Positions 45,991 through 58,659 are shown, numbered from the stretch's first letter. The stretch is 64,000 nucleotides of DNA from Antedon mediterranea (GCF_964355755.1 NC_092672.1:6882001-6946000), one strand, 5' to 3'. Made by a program: numbers and translations. Notes: generated by a model from the letters alone, not told the origin.

Positions 45991-46261
45991 GTGCCTGTGA
46001 TGTTTATAACTATATATAAATAACTATTCGGCTATCCCGCTTCGTAAATAAAATACTGAATATAGCCCAACCTCTCTTCGAAATCGGATCGGACTCTCAG
46101 AGAATGAAGTCATTCACCGAAAACGGATTCCGGAGGAGTAGACTCATGAGCATTGCAGTTGACCTTTGACATTGCCATAATAAATGAACTCTTTAATTAC
46201 TCTCTTTGCAGAAGTGGTTGAAAGGTAGTAGTTTATTTTATTTGAAATGAGGTAACAAGTA

Positions 46262-46760
46262 TACCTCTTACTGCCATCTTGTTGACATAGGCTATATATA
46301 AAATGGTCGCCGCTCAATAAAATCTTATCGTCAAGCGGAATGATTGGAAAAGACATAATACGCAAAGATTTTATTAGACTCAAGCACACATCATAAAGCA
46401 TGACTTGTGTGCGACTCGGTTAATACGGTACATACATACTGCCGTCTCGTTGACATGACATGGAAAAGACAATACCCAAAGATTTTTCAAAAGCGCTCAT
46501 AAATATATTTATTAATTGTACAAGTTTAAATATTTGATCTCTGGCTGCCATAAAAAGCATGACTTGTGTCAACCTCCTTCCCCCACCTCAGTTAAACCAA
46601 TACACTTCTTGTTGCCGTATTTTGACATATTATACTGCATTTAAAAGGGTTGCCGCTTAATAAAATCGATAATCTCATCTTATCTTCAAGTGGAATACAT
46701 GGAAAGGTCACAGTACATAAGTATTGTTATAGTCTCAAGAGCGCTCATATACTACACAGC
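46262..46760. repeat. Diverged tandem repeat, ~170 bp, three units
   Basis: Recurring blocks: ctgccatcttgttgacatag / ctgccgtctcgttgacatg / cttgttgccgtattttgaca; ccgctcaataaaatc / ccgcttaataaaatc; ggaaaagacataatacgcaa / ggaaaagacaatacccaaag; and cataaagcatgacttgtgtg / cataaaaagcatgacttgtg. Copies are diverged. Confidence 0.55.
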
Positions 46761-47224
46761 CATTGTACTAGTGTAAAGATAATAAAATTTAAGGGTTCGA
46801 AACGGAAACGTTTTAGAAGTCACCGAACCCACAAAAAAAAAAAAAAATTAAAAAGTAAATATAGAAATAAGAATGGCAACCACACCTTATATTCATTTAA
46901 AATAAAAATGTTCCTGCCTACGCATTTTGTTTTTTTTTATATTATTAGGTCAGTTTGTGATGGTTGTGAGCATCTTATTGATCCACAGCCTTAAAACTCA
47001 TTTTATTGGGAATTACACATACAAATAAAGTATCTATTTAAACATATCTCCTTTTCTAAATATACGTTTTTTTAAATTTCCCATTTCAATGCGGTTTTTA
47101 AAATAACATCTTTTATGATTTAGAATTTTTTTTTCTAGGTCTTCGATAGATCGTCTCAGTTTTACCCTCATTTTGGCAGACAGTCGTTCAACTGCGAATA
47201 AATAGTCACTAAGCTTTAGAAAAG

Positions 47225-47410
47225 GAATAGAAATACTGATAGATGAGGGCGTATCAATTTGATCTCTGGTGCGCGAGCGTTCAATTAAGTGACTAATGCT
47301 ATTCTGCTGTATACCACGCCGAGAATGTTAAAGAGTCGCTCGAGTTTGAACTATACAATGAAAGCCCCACGGTTGTCTAATGGTTAGGACATCTTCATAT
47401 CAAGCATATC
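47225..47410 (+). mobile_element. Partial copy of the tRNA-like repeat unit
   Basis: Matches the minus-strand reading of the 364-bp unit: gatgagggcgtatcaat, ccacgccgagaatgttaaag, then gccccacggttgtctaatgg and the first half of the tRNA-like gene (to ...tcatatcaagc). It breaks off before the T arm. Confidence 0.7.
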
Positions 47411-47656
47411 AAGAAATATTTTTTAAAACAGATAGGTACAGGCCTAATAACTGTCTAATTGAGTTGTTATAGCATCAACATGTTAGCCTTGACATCCTCT
47501 ACTTCTTCCAGTCAAAGTTCAATAATAATTATGCATTTACGCCCTCTACGGCAAATGGAACTAAGTCCATCACATCGAATAATGGTACAAACTTAGCAGG
47601 TTCGAAAAAAAAAAAGGAATGCACCAGCAACGCGTGCGGAGTTTAATCATCAAAAG

Positions 47657-47797
47657 GCCCACCACAATAAAGACGACCGGACACGTAGGACTCAAGTAGA
47701 ATAAGATCTTTATTCGTTAAAACCAAATATCATAATAACATAACAACCAGCGGCCATAGAGCAGAGGGTCAACGCAGCTAGGGGCGCTAGACTGGCG
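47657..47797 (-). repeat. 3' LTR of the LTR retrotransposon
   Basis: ~141 bp, matching the right-hand LTR except for scattered changes (for example gacgaccgg versus gacaccgg, aacgcagctaggggcg versus aacccagctagggggcg). Confidence 0.75.
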
Positions 47798-47864
47798 TAA
47801 TCATTTTTTTCTCTTTTCAAAAACACAAAAGTTAACAAAAGAAAAGAAAGCAAAGCAAAATCAC

Positions 47865-48624
47865 TCAAAATTCCGAGGGCAAGCATGGGAAACCTAAAAT
47901 ATATAATATGTATAATACGTTATAAATCAAGAACATAGTCATACTAGGAAGTCTGGGTGAACGTGTGGATGTGCGATGAGACGACTGTGCTGGAACTTCC
48001 ATTGGTGATTCTGCCGAGTTCTGTATGAAAGGTGGCTTGTCGTTCACCTCATTAGGAGAGGCTGAAAGTGTTGACGGTACATCGGGTGAAGGAAATGGAG
48101 ACGGATCAATTGTGAAATCAGGCTCCTCATCAGAGGTGTCGCAGTGGCGTTGTGAGGCTGGTGTGGGAGGATGGTGAACGTCAGTCGGTAAAGTAAAACA
48201 CTCTGATTTCTTTACACGATAAGTAGCGCTTCTCAATTGTGAGTGCGTAAACCTTCGGGCGTTGCACCACTTTCCATCTACAGAAACAACGAGATAGCGA
48301 TCTCGTGCACAGGTCTTGCGACGATCTGTCCACAGGTAGACTAAATCACCAACCGTAATAGAAACGTCAGGTGCTGCACACGCGACGGGTGCCTTAGAAT
48401 TTTTACTGTGGGCGTGATTAGAGGCTCTGGGGTGCTGTTGGCTGATAATCAACTTGCGGTCAGAAATAGGGATTTGGTCATGAGTGAACTGATCCCGCTG
48501 TGTCCACATTTCTCGAGACGACAATCCTTGAGTTCGGATACGGGAGTTAAGACGTGATGTGGCAACAGCAAGCACTGTTGGTTAGATGGGACCGCCACCA
48601 GGCTCTTGCCGAGTAATTCTGCTA
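47865..48624 (-). pseudogene. Integrase C-terminal part of LTR element, core deleted
   Basis: The 236-codon frame to 48575 reads SRLNSRIRTQGLSSREMWTQ and VGDLVYLWTDRRKTCARDRY, the C-terminal segment of Ty3-type integrases, where strand-transfer core and SH3-like tail meet. A Ser/Pro-rich tail ends near the LTR. Upstream, in another frame, NELAELLGKSLVAV continues from the RNase H side. The catalytic DD-E core that should lie between is absent, implying an internal deletion. Confidence 0.7.
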
Positions 48625-49033
48625 ATTCATTCATTCATTCATGCTTATCGCCTGACTTTATTTACTTTAGGCCTCTGGCCCCTAGTAATTAACAAAATAA
48701 TAATTACATTGAAAATTAAAGCAATTTATGGTCACAAGATAAATGAATTAATTAATTTCGTTCTCTAAGCAAAACATATATCTTAACTTATAAGCATGAT
48801 AAATATATTTAGATAGATTATCAATAATTATTGGATCCTGTGATGACATTAAACGGCAGAATTTAAAAGTATTTGAATTCGCGTACAGCTTTCTCTCCAA
48901 CCGGGTTTTTTGTTGGTCTGGACACTCGGAGTGGATGGCTAGCCAAGCTGGCCGACTGGTAAACGGGAGTTTGGGGTCTCCAGTAATGAAATCACATATC
49001 GATGAACGTAGTACCGTTGACTCTATCGCGCCG
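48611..49033 (-). mobile_element. LINE 3' fragment inserted in the LTR element
   Basis: On the minus strand: FKFCRLMSSQDPIIIDNLSK then YIYHAYKLRYMF, the conserved C-terminus of CR1/L2-type LINE pol, followed by a TAA, an untranslated tail and (TGAA)n at the end (seen as attcattcattcattc at 48628-48643). It splits the LTR element's pol between RNase H and integrase, so it arrived later. Confidence 0.65.
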
Positions 49034-49041
49034 TTGACGAA

Positions 49042-49747
49042 TTAGCAAACTTGACAGTTGTCAACTGAGCAGGGTGGAGCGTTACGACTAGCAAAGTTGG
49101 ATGGAACGTTGGCTGAGCCTGCCAAGTGCTGAATACCTGCTAGCAGTGGACAGGAAGGTGGACACACGGGGACTGACTGAGAATTCTCCCTGCATAGCTT
49201 TTCGAGCGCTTGAACGCATGGCTTACTGTTAGTTAGGACACGTGTGTTATGTCGAGACTGAATAATAAAAGGGCTAAAATGTTTAACAGCTGCCGCGATA
49301 GCCAAAGCTTCGATCTCGCAGGGTAGCCATGCTACCTGACGTGCACGGAGTTTGACACTAAAAAAACCGGCTAACTGTAGTTCATTCACGAGTAACGTAT
49401 AAGATTGCGCCTAGACCATGACTTTTAACAGCACCATCCGTAATGATCCACAGTTGGTCATCGGGATGAGGTAAAACTATGACTTTGTGTGAGTCAAGTG
49501 CGTTCTGTGCTATTGCAAATGCTTCGTGTAAGGCATCGTACCAATGTATTGTATCTTTGGACTGTAAGCCAGCTATGGCTTCTTTCAGTGGAGCGATGAA
49601 AGATGGGCTATGAGGCAAAACGCGTGCTAACACCCTGATAAAGGAGCGTAAACCTCTTACCGTCGGTGGTGGAGTGCATGCCTTTAACGTTGAAATACGA
49701 TGAGTATTTGCGCGAATAGACCTTAGGGACCAGGTCCACCCACCCAA
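49042..49747 (-). pseudogene. RT connection and RNase H of LTR element
   Basis: Two overlapping frames. 49382-49747 gives [20 protein letters not shown] (RT thumb/connection), then LWIITDGAVKSHGLGAILYV, an RNase H start with D (TDGA). 49042-49389 continues FFSVKLRARQVAWLPCEIEA with the catalytic Glu and LTNSKPCVQALEKL with a position usually occupied by Asp. A shift near 49385 and a stop at 49042 break the frame. Confidence 0.75.
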
Positions 49748-50425
49748 GAATGGTTGTGGTTCGTGGACAAATCACCGTTTTGCTAGCAGACAATCGCAGA
49801 CCACACTTGTAAATGCATTGGAGTAGACGCCGCCAATTGTAAATTAACTCCTCAAAACTGTCCCCTCCACAATAAAGGTCACCCGCAAGCTTTGCTACTA
49901 CTCCCTCCTTAATCAAATCCCCCAGTACCCGACAAGTCAGCTTTTCGAGGGCGGTCTCTGAACCAGGCATACCCATGGCACACCGGACATAAATTCTGAC
50001 ACCTCGAAATGGTGTGGCAACGCCGCAGTACTTCATAGAACCGCGAGACAAAGGAATCTGGTAAAAGGCCTTTGTGAGGTCAGTAGTAATTAAGTGCTTC
50101 CATTTTGCGATATTACGTAGAACGGAGTTGACATCCGGCATAAGGGAGGGTTGGGGTCTCGCATATTGTCCGACCTCGGCGAATGCTGTAACCAGACGGT
50201 AGCCACCACTCTCTTTTTGACAAGGAAAGATGGGTTAAAATATTCGACTTGGACACCGACGTCCTCGGGGCGAACAAATACTTCGTCAAGCTCATCAAAT
50301 TTGTCCTGTAGCTCAACTAGTTTATCTCTGGAGTATATACTGAGGAATTCGACCCTTCCTCTGAAAAGGCTGTACAGGTCCCATGTTAACAACAGCCTGG
50401 AATGGGCCAACATAGCCGTAATCAT
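49608..50425 (-). pseudogene. Reverse transcriptase of LTR element, active site changed
   Basis: [20 protein letters not shown] (motif A with catalytic Asp) and [20 protein letters not shown] (motif B) are clear. Motif C reads [10 protein letters not shown] where the family has two adjacent aspartates, so one catalytic Asp is replaced by Gly. The frame shifts near 50100, where fingers residues upstream ([17 protein letters not shown]) read in another frame. It is inactive as it stands. Confidence 0.82.
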
Positions 50426-50634
50426 AGGATCGAAAAAAACATCGTATTCAGTAAGAATGGATTGGAATTGGGATTTAACATTGTGGGAGGATATGGCCTA
50501 GATCTAGCTTGATATAATCTGAAAACGCGACAGAGGAAGAAGGCTTACAGGGCTTAGGTGGTGACTTTTGGGGAATAGCGTTTTTGTCCGATAATGGCAC
50601 AAAGGTGGGTTTGGACCTGGCAAAAATGTTCATG

Positions 50635-51378
50635 TCATTTGATAACCTGAGGTGTGTCAGTAGAGTTTGGAATACGTATCCTTCCCGCAACACTAGAGAC
50701 CAAGTCAAACTTTGGCCAGGTTCGAGGAAACGTACCCTTACTATGTGGTTCGAGAGCAAACACGTCATCTTGTTGGATAAAGTCAGACGGAATGGTTACC
50801 TCGATAAATTCTCCCGGCCATACAGTGGTCTCCCCTTCAGGAGCACGAAGCACACAAGCACGGCGAACCATGTTATGGTGAAAGTCCTCTACCTTGGAAC
50901 CATAGATGTACGTGGTACCGTCACCCAATTTAACTTCCCGCTTCGCGGGTCGGAGGGCGATGTAATTTAGCTCCATAAAAGGAGTTCCGGCAAGAATGTC
51001 GACGTCAAGTTTCTCGACAACGAGACCCTCAAATTTGAATTCCCTGTCGTCCCTTGTGAGAATAATTGTTGTTTCGCCTACGACCGAAAGTGGAGAAGAT
51101 CCGTCAGCCTGATGGGCAGACTGAGAGCTACTTTTAATGGTAGCGCCAAGGGCAGTGGCAGCAGTAAAGGCAATCATGTTTCCTGTAGCCCCACTGTCGA
51201 GTGTGATTCTGGCTGTGTGGTGTTGGTGAAATGTGTCAAGGTATGGGGACTGGCGAACTTGGACTCGTAAACCTGTCGAGGGTGCACTATTATAACCAGG
51301 CTCATCCGAGGTGTTATCATTGATGATCCCAACGATTTGTCGGGCCTTAGCCATGTATTTCCGGTCTGACTCGGACAA
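50635..51378 (-). pseudogene. Retropepsin-like protease of LTR element
   Basis: ARITLDSGATGNMIAFTAAT carries the D-S-G-A catalytic signature. EKLDVDILAGTPFMELNYIA is the C-terminal ILG-type block. Upstream MSESDRKYMAKARQIVGII is a linker from gag. The frame is open over 247 codons. A frame break separates it from the RT part. Confidence 0.8.
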
Positions 51379-51519
51379 AAGAGGACATTGAGGACTTGTG
51401 TTGAAAAAACTGTGATCGGAAAAATACCTTTACTTAACTAACATAGGAAAGCCTTTGTGGATGAGGGAGAGCCAGGTAAGAACCATCAAATTTTCCAACG
51501 AGGGTGAAAGTTCTTCATC

Positions 51520-52032
51520 CTATTGTATTTGGGCATCATGGTGGGAAATACCTTGACGTAGTAAATTATCATGGACGAAAGCAACTAAACGCTGATAGAG
51601 ATCTTCCGGCCGTTCGATATCTTGTAAATGTATATCAGCAAAATCAATAAAATGGGTGCCGGTTGACTGGAATCCATAATGCAGTCGGATAGTTTTCCAA
51701 ATTTGAGAAAGTGAAGAGGAGCTTTTAACAATGGTATTCTGGGAAATTATAGGGCAACAATTAGCGATCTGACCGAGCATGAGTTCTAGGATAGTTAGTT
51801 TTTGTTGGGCGGTATGACGACGTGCAACAGGTACATCCTCATTGTCGTCAGTTAAGCCGCGAAGGGGAGATGCCTTGGTTTTGGAACGCCAAACAGAACC
51901 ATCTAGGAGAAATGGGGAAAAATTAGCGTCCAACGAGAGGGTGTAGATAAGGTTTTGTTTCCAGTTTTCAAAGGTATTTATAGTTTCATTCTTGGTTAAG
52001 CACCATTGCTTGGGTGCTCTAGTACCGGCCAT
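51520..52032 (-). pseudogene. gag-like protein of LTR element
   Basis: From ATG at 52032 ([20 protein letters not shown]) about 170 codons run through [20 protein letters not shown] and [20 protein letters not shown] to a stop at 51520. The composition and the [14 protein letters not shown] block resemble the retrotransposon gag capsid-like region. No CCHC zinc knuckle is seen before the protease. Confidence 0.65.
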
Positions 52033-52165
52033 GGTATGAAATGTAAACAGATGTCTAGGTGTTTTCAGTTGCACGTGTAAAGCAACAGCCGATCGGCACA
52101 TGTGAAAGCGTAGAGTATGTGATGATCTGCTAGCTCGATTTGTTCGGCTAGGCCTACTGTACAGT

Positions 52166-53043
52166 GCCCACCACAATAAAGACACCGGACACGTAGGACT
52201 CAAGTAGAATAAGATCTTTATTCGTTAAAACCAAATATCATAATAACATAACAACCAGCGGCCATATATAGGACAGTGCATTTCGGCCGCCACTCATTTC
52301 GGCCGCCGGTTATGGAACGCCCAAATTCATGAAACTCCAAAAAGGACAAAATATGGCATGACCATTTCCGCCGCCAGGTATGGCGCGCCAAATTGAAATA
52401 GTCAGAAATAACTCATTAACTGTACAGTATTACAGTTTAAAAAAATAACTTTATCAAATCTATGGAACGCCACAGAGAACTATGGTCATTTAAACTAGAG
52501 ATCAGTTGTGCAATGGGCTAAATACATTTTGTTTTTGCCGTAAGCATAGATTTAGTTTAGTTAAGTTATATTAGTTACGGTATTTTACCGTTTGAATATT
52601 TTGGTCAAAATGAATATTGATTTAATGTTTATTTTTTTATTTATTTTACAAGTCCCGAAGATGCGTGTGCTTTGTAAAAATGTGTTTCTTTTAATATGAA
52701 TCAAGTCAAGTGTTTTTGACTGGCACATAAAAAAACCTTCAGCATCACCTCCTTCTTATTAAAAAAATATCATTAATATTCACTGTTTCTGGAATTGAAG
52801 ACCGCCGATTCGGCTTAATAATACAGTATTTAGGCCTAGTAAAATATTAACATTTTAACACACATGGCGTGTCATACATATTTAAGAATAATTACAATTC
52901 TGGCGGCCGAAATTAACAATACATATTTAGTCCTTTTTGGCGTTTCATGAATTCCATAACCGGCGGCCGAAATGACTGGCGGCCGAAATGATCAGACACC
53001 ATAGAGCAGAGGGTCAACCCAGCTAGGGGGCGCTAGACTGGCG
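52166..53043 (-). repeat. 5' LTR, split by a foldback element
   Basis: LTR halves 52166-52266 and 53002-53043 join at a TA that is duplicated around the insertion. Confidence 0.7.
52267..53001. mobile_element. Foldback DNA element inserted in the 5' LTR
   Basis: Ends contain the doubled phrase catttcggccgcc(a/g), then gttatggaa on the left and its complement on the right (ccataaccggcggccgaaat, gactggcggccgaaatgatc). Also mirrored are ccaaaaaggac / gtcctttttgg. Target duplication is TA or ATA. There is no ORF. Confidence 0.75.
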
Positions 53044-54002
53044 CATAGTAAAGTTAATGTTCGTGAACAATATAGATTAGTATAGAGATTTAACCCACTG
53101 ACAGTTACACATTTTATAGTATTTAGGAACAGTGTAATTCGATCTTCATATAAGATCTTGTATGGTGCAGACTACCTGGTTTTAAAATAGTTATTTTAAA
53201 TGGTCGTCTGTGAATGATGGGCGGCCTACATAATAAATAGTATTTTTTTATTATTATTTACAATCGACAAGGAGGATATACCTGTAACTATACTACGATA
53301 CGAACTACAGGTACAACTGTATAACCATTTTATATATACTACTGTATAATGTAAAGATAGTATATGTCAATATTTGAAAATTAGGACCATAAATAAAGCT
53401 ATTATATGCATTGCATATTTACTTTTTATTTATTATTATTATGAGAAATTTAAAGAAAATAATGAAAAATGAGAATAATATGGGAACAAATATAATATTA
53501 ATGTATAATGTGATGATGAATAAATAAAGTGGCAGTTTGCACTACAAAGGAGACACAGAGAGAGAGAGAGAGAGCAACTAGTAATATACAATAATAATAT
53601 CTAGAATACACATTAAAAAGAATTTATATTATATTAACTTACTTAATTACAATTGTTTTTCTTAAAAACGGAATTATTTAATATAACTAATAACTTTCTA
53701 TATGTATTAGAATTTGCATTTAGGAGAAAATATGTTCTGCGTAATCGAATCAATACATTATATTGGAAATTTAAAAATGCCTCTGTTTTATAAATTGGCC
53801 CTCTCCATAAATCTAAATCAAACTTGTTGTCAATTATTATTAAACATCTGAATTAAACATCTAAATGAAATTCGAAAACTATAGTAATATATTATCTACA
53901 TGGAATTTTCTAGATTAAAGGCATTACATTTTATGATCAATTGTGTAACAAATATCATTCATTATTTCGGCTATCACTAAAAAGGAATATGATTGTCTAG
54001 GC
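53044..54002. other. Intergenic 3' of gene C, nothing supportable
   Basis: AT-rich. An (AG)n microsatellite is at about 53557-53574. Confidence 0.4.
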
Positions 54003-57000
54003 CTATACATAAAATGACATTAGTGTTATAAAAATAGTGACCGCAGACAATATGAACATTACAAAGTCCGACACTTCAATTATTTTTTCTATTTTTTTGT
54101 TTTCTGTGTCTTCCAAATATTCGCATAGACGCTCAACCTTGTCTGAACAGGTGCCTGAACAGCACTTCGTCGCTTCTTCTTCTGACTCGTTTTCTTTGCC
54201 TTGTTTTTTACATTTGATACATGGTACCCAGACGAGAACTAATTGTATAACACGATATTTACTTAATTCATATATGAGACAGATAGTGCTGATCAGAATA
54301 ACTGCCAAAAAGAATCTTCCTGTTGGTAGAAAAAGATATGAAATATTTAGCATAATTTAAAAGGCAACATTTTTTTTGTAATTAGTTTATTTTTCTTTAA
54401 TTAACCGGGTAATTGCATATTAATTAAGAATATATAAATGATTAAGCTTTTGTGCATTCGATATTACAGATTACGGATTCTTCTAATAATATGTTTTCCA
54501 CTCATGTGAAACGCAATAATTGTATTTAAATTGCTTTGTCATTTGTCTTGTCAAACATATAATACCTTTACCAACCACATTTGTTTGTCGGTTCATAATA
54601 ATGATGATAGTGATGGCGATGGCGATGGTGATGATGATAGTGATGGCGATGGCGATGGCGATGGTGATGGTGATGGTGATGGCGATGGCGATGACGACCA
54701 ACCACATTTTTTTGTCGGTTCATGATGATGATGGTGCTGATGGTGATACTGATGGCGATGACGACCAACCACATTTTTTTGTCGGTTCATGGTGATGATG
54801 GTGATACTGATGGCGATGACGACCAACCACATTTTTTTGTCGGTTCATGATGATGATGGTGATGATGGTGATAGTGATGGCGATGACGACCAACCACATT
54901 TGTTTGTCGGTTCATGATGATGATGGTGATGATTATGGTGATGGTGATGGCGATGGCGATGGCGATGACGACCAACCACATTTCTTTGTCGATTCATGAT
55001 GATGATGGTGATGATTATGGTGATGGTGATGGTGATGGCGATGGCGATGACGACCAACCACATTTCTTTGTCGATTCATGATGATGATGGTGATGATTAT
55101 GGTGATGGTGATGGCGATGGCGATGACGACCAACCACATTTGTTTGTCGGTTCATGATGATGATGGTGATGATTATGGTGATGGTGATGGCGATGGCGAT
55201 GGCGATGGCGATGACGACCAACCACATTTCTTTGTCGATTCATGATGATGATGGTGATGATTATGGTGATGGTGATGGCGATGGCGATGACGACCAACCA
55301 CATTTGTTTGTCGGTTCATGATGATGATGGTGATGATTATGGTGATGGTGATGGCGATGACGATGGCGATGACGACCAACCACATTTGTTTTGTCGGTTC
55401 ATGATGGTGATGGTGATGATTGTGCTGATGGTGATGGCGATGCCGATGGCGATGACGACCAACCACATTTGTTTGTCGGTTCATGATGATGATGGTGATG
55501 ATTGTGGTGATGGCGATGGCGATGACGACCAACCACATTTGTTTGTCGGTTCATGATGATGATGGTGATGATTATGGTGATGGTGATGGCGATGACAATG
55601 GCGATGATGACCAACCACATTTGTTTGTCGGTTTGTGATGATGATGGCAATGACGATGGCGATGACGATGACGATGATAAAATACTGTACTTAGTGTAAT
55701 TTGACTTGAGCCTCATCTTATACACCTTAGCATTTAGGTATGGAATACAGTATAATTACCAATTTGTGGAATTTGATCGCCGACGGGTGGTAATGACAGG
55801 AAGATTAACTGGTTAAAAACAATCACCGCAAGCACCACAGTTATCCCATACGATATTCTTTCTCCAGGCTCAGGTACAAGGAACATAAGACAGATGAGAA
55901 AAGAACACATATAGTAAGGAATCAAATAGAATGTCTTTTGAAATTCATGTCGTCGTTGCAAATGTATCCAAAACTGCAAAGATGAATAAGAACTGAACGA
56001 ATAATTGTTAACTGTTCGTGCTTCCTTAACGCCCATAAGTTTCCAAATTCCATTCTCAACAAATTGCTGGTTTTGATCAAAACTATTTGCAATTGGATAA
56101 AAGTCAAGTTTGTTTATATCATGTGTCCAAGAGATAAATTCTAATACGCATGTTTGTTCGTCTTTCGGATAGTATTTGATGTTTATATGACAAAATGTTT
56201 TAAATAGGGATATGCTGTAAAGCCTCACGCTGCCGTTGTAACATACAGAAACAGGAACGTCTGACATGAAATATTTGTGATCTCTGTCTGTGCTGAAAAA
56301 AGAAACAGATTAACATGAATGTATTGATACTACCGATAATGTCAAATAAAAATGCAATCAATGAGGTTTATTGGATCACCTTTATTTGAATGCCGAAATA
56401 ACACATGCAGTGTATTATATATCAAATGTAGTATATTGCCTGAAAATGTGCTATTACAACCACTAAATGTACTAGTATTTTTATCAATTATTCTATTTAA
56501 TGAATTTTCATTCATTATTTTCTCGTGTCACTACAGTATATTCAAACGTTAACCAAATGAAAATAGCAAACAATTATTATGGATTTCAGGTAACTTGTTA
56601 TAAATGTGCTACTATATGTATTGTTTATTGTAGAAATAAAATCAAATCAAAACAGAGATTATGGATGCATATCAACACTAAAACTTAAATCATGGACCTA
56701 TAAAGTTATTATAATATTCTTCTTTATTGTATCAAACAAAACAATTTCAATACAAAAGGTCAAGGTATAGCCGAAGCTAATCAAGCTTGGTACCTTTTAT
56801 CTTAACTAACTTAAGCTACGAAATTAACAAATAAATAACAGAACTTAAAAGAAAATGAAAATTTGATAACGTCAAAAACAAAACAAAAAATTTTGAATAA
56901 TAAATAAATAACATAACATAAAGTGCTGTATGTACTGTATTGTAATAAACAAAACGATATCAGTTCAATAGATAATATTTGATGAATGAATGAATTATAA

Positions 57001-58346
57001 GTCCATGCTTAAATTAACTATTTTAATGACCTGGAAATAAACTGTATTTCATTTCTTATTTAATGTCGTTTTATTTTTATTTTTCACACTTATTTCTTCC
57101 CGCCAAAAAAATCCTTATTTTTTTGTTTTTAAATTAAAAATGTATTATTACTGTTGTTATTGTTGTTGCTACATTTATTATGTTAATGTTAACAACCTTT
57201 ACTTACTTCTGTAAAAGGACAATATCAGGTATCCATATTTTGTCCTGCTTCATTTGTATGCATTCAATGCCAGTATCTGTGATGTTCCAAGAGATAAATT
57301 CGTCTTGCCATTCCTGTGTTGGAACAATATGATTGTATACAATTTTGATTTATAACAATAGTTTTTACCGTAAGGCTGTAAATGTGGGGGAATAACCTGT
57401 GTCTTACAGTCTAACTGAGCTGAATTGCACACAGGTGAGGACGACAGACACTAAATTTCTTCTTGCCTAAGGGTCCCTTTGTGTAGAGTGCTGCCACCAA
57501 ACGGCGCTCATTTGTCGGTCCACAATAATATATTATCATTTCTATCTTCTCCGTTATCTACCAAAGACATGTTAATGATTAAAATAAAAGCTTACCAAAG
57601 TAATCCAGCCCGATATGTCAAGTATTTGCAAGGCGTCGTCCTATAAAAAACAAACAGTAGCTTAAATTAGATATTAACATTTATGCTGATAGTATGACAT
57701 ACATCTAGAATTATATAAACATATTTGCAGACTTTTCATGGTTTGTACAATAAACATGTTTTACTTGAAATAAAATAATAGTTTTAATATTATAAGCACA
57801 TTCTGTTGAAAATCTGTTGCATATATTTGTTGTGTCAAACTTTATTTTATCTTTTTAGAAATAAATAGTGTACTTACTAGTTTAATAACTTGAGTTAATA
57901 CAAAGCTAGATGTAATATTTGTAGTTGTGTTCGTATCTAATACTGGACGAGTTGTAGGTGGGCTAAGATACGAATCTGATATAGCTTGCACAAGATAAGC
58001 CTTTATACTTGGATTCACATATTCTACTGTCTCGGCACTTACTGAAAGTCAGATATTATCCGAAAAAATATTACTTTTTAACATTATTATCTAATTGTAA
58101 TTCCATCATCTTTGTGAAAGATACGAATAAAGCATTCACACTTACAATTGGCTAAACGCATCAAACTATTTTATGTTAATTGTAAATGATTAGTGATACT
58201 ATAGAAAAGTAACGTGTTTGGTATTTCCTAGCCTTTGTGGATAAAATCCATATCGATATGAATTATTATAACTCACCAACACTTGTTATAACAGTTATAA
58301 GAAGAATTGGTAGAATGTGCATAGAATCCATAATCAATCGTTGCAT
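54003..58346 (-). CDS. Gene C: nicotinic-type Cys-loop receptor subunit, non-alpha, 6 exons, 411 aa
   Basis: Exons, right to left: 58277-58346 (signal peptide MQRLIMDSMHILPILLI...), 57878-58041 (164 bp), 57596-57640 (45 bp, DDALQILDISGWITL), 57207-57313 (107 bp), 55760-56292 (533 bp), 54003-54319 (317 bp, with stop). All borders are GT/AG (the exon 1 donor is GTGAGT) and phases match. Loop A region IWIPDIVLLQ, Cys loop CHINIKYYPKDEQTC and loop-B Trp (ISWTHD) are present. There is no vicinal Cys pair at loop C (NNYSFSSYSS), so it is not an alpha subunit. M1 keeps Pro (YLIPYYMCSF). M2 starts GERISYGITVVLAVIVFNQL with Glu -1' and Leu 9', a cation-type pore. The M3-M4 loop is short (~65 aa) with Cys-rich KCCSGTC. 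M4 ends SFYV. Intron 5 holds a large minisatellite. It probably co-assembles with another subunit (inference). Confidence 0.92.
54576..55690. repeat. Composite minisatellite in gene C intron 5, ~14 units of 60-90 bp
   Basis: Each unit starts with accaaccacatttgtttgtc, then ggttcatgatgatgatgg, then a variable number of gatggt and gatggc hexamers ending gatgacg. Anchors occur near 54576, 54699, 54764, 54822, 54890, 54971, 55056, 55127, 55218, 55296, 55377, 55459, 55529 and 55610. Unit length varies with hexamer number. The many MWLVV-, His- or Asp-rich openings on both strands are its translations. Confidence 0.92.
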
Positions 58347-58659
58347 ACCGTTGCTGACTTCAAACAAGCATATACCCTTAACATAACAATGATATTTCAA
58401 AATTAATTTTATTTAATGAAAATTGTATATAGTAGTAGAGATCAACTTCAACATGGGACGACTAACTCTCCAACAACCTAGCAACCAGTAGGCCTACTAG
58501 TCTTTATTGATCATAAGATTACAACACAATGGTTTTTGACAATATTTTGTATTGAATCATGGATTATTCATTTCATCACTTCTTAAAATGCACTACAACA
58601 ATTATGTTCACTTGAAGTAGTCTTTAAAACAGTGTAGTAATAATGCTCCTGGTACCTAC

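Larger units (their letters stand above)
47657..53043 (-). mobile_element. Ty3/gypsy-like LTR retrotransposon, decayed, with nested insertions
   Basis: LTRs match at 47657-47797 (left, 3' LTR) and 52166-52266 plus 53002-53043 (right, 5' LTR, split by an insertion). Both contain gcccaccacaataaagac, gtaggactcaagtagaataa and gctagactggcg. On the minus strand the order is gag-like, protease, reverse transcriptase, RNase H, integrase C-terminus, the Ty3/gypsy order. Frames are broken in several places and the integrase core appears deleted. LTR copies differ at a few positions, so the insertion is not new. Confidence 0.85.

Noticed and set aside
54576-55690. Regular anchors with variable spacers resembling a CRISPR array
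   Set aside because: The 'spacers' are hexamer repeats, the context is a eukaryotic intron, and there are no cas genes.
54483-55725. Many 64-121 codon openings rich in MWLVV, His, Asp or Met
   Set aside because: All arise from the gatggt/gatggc minisatellite in gene C intron 5 and mirror each other on both strands.
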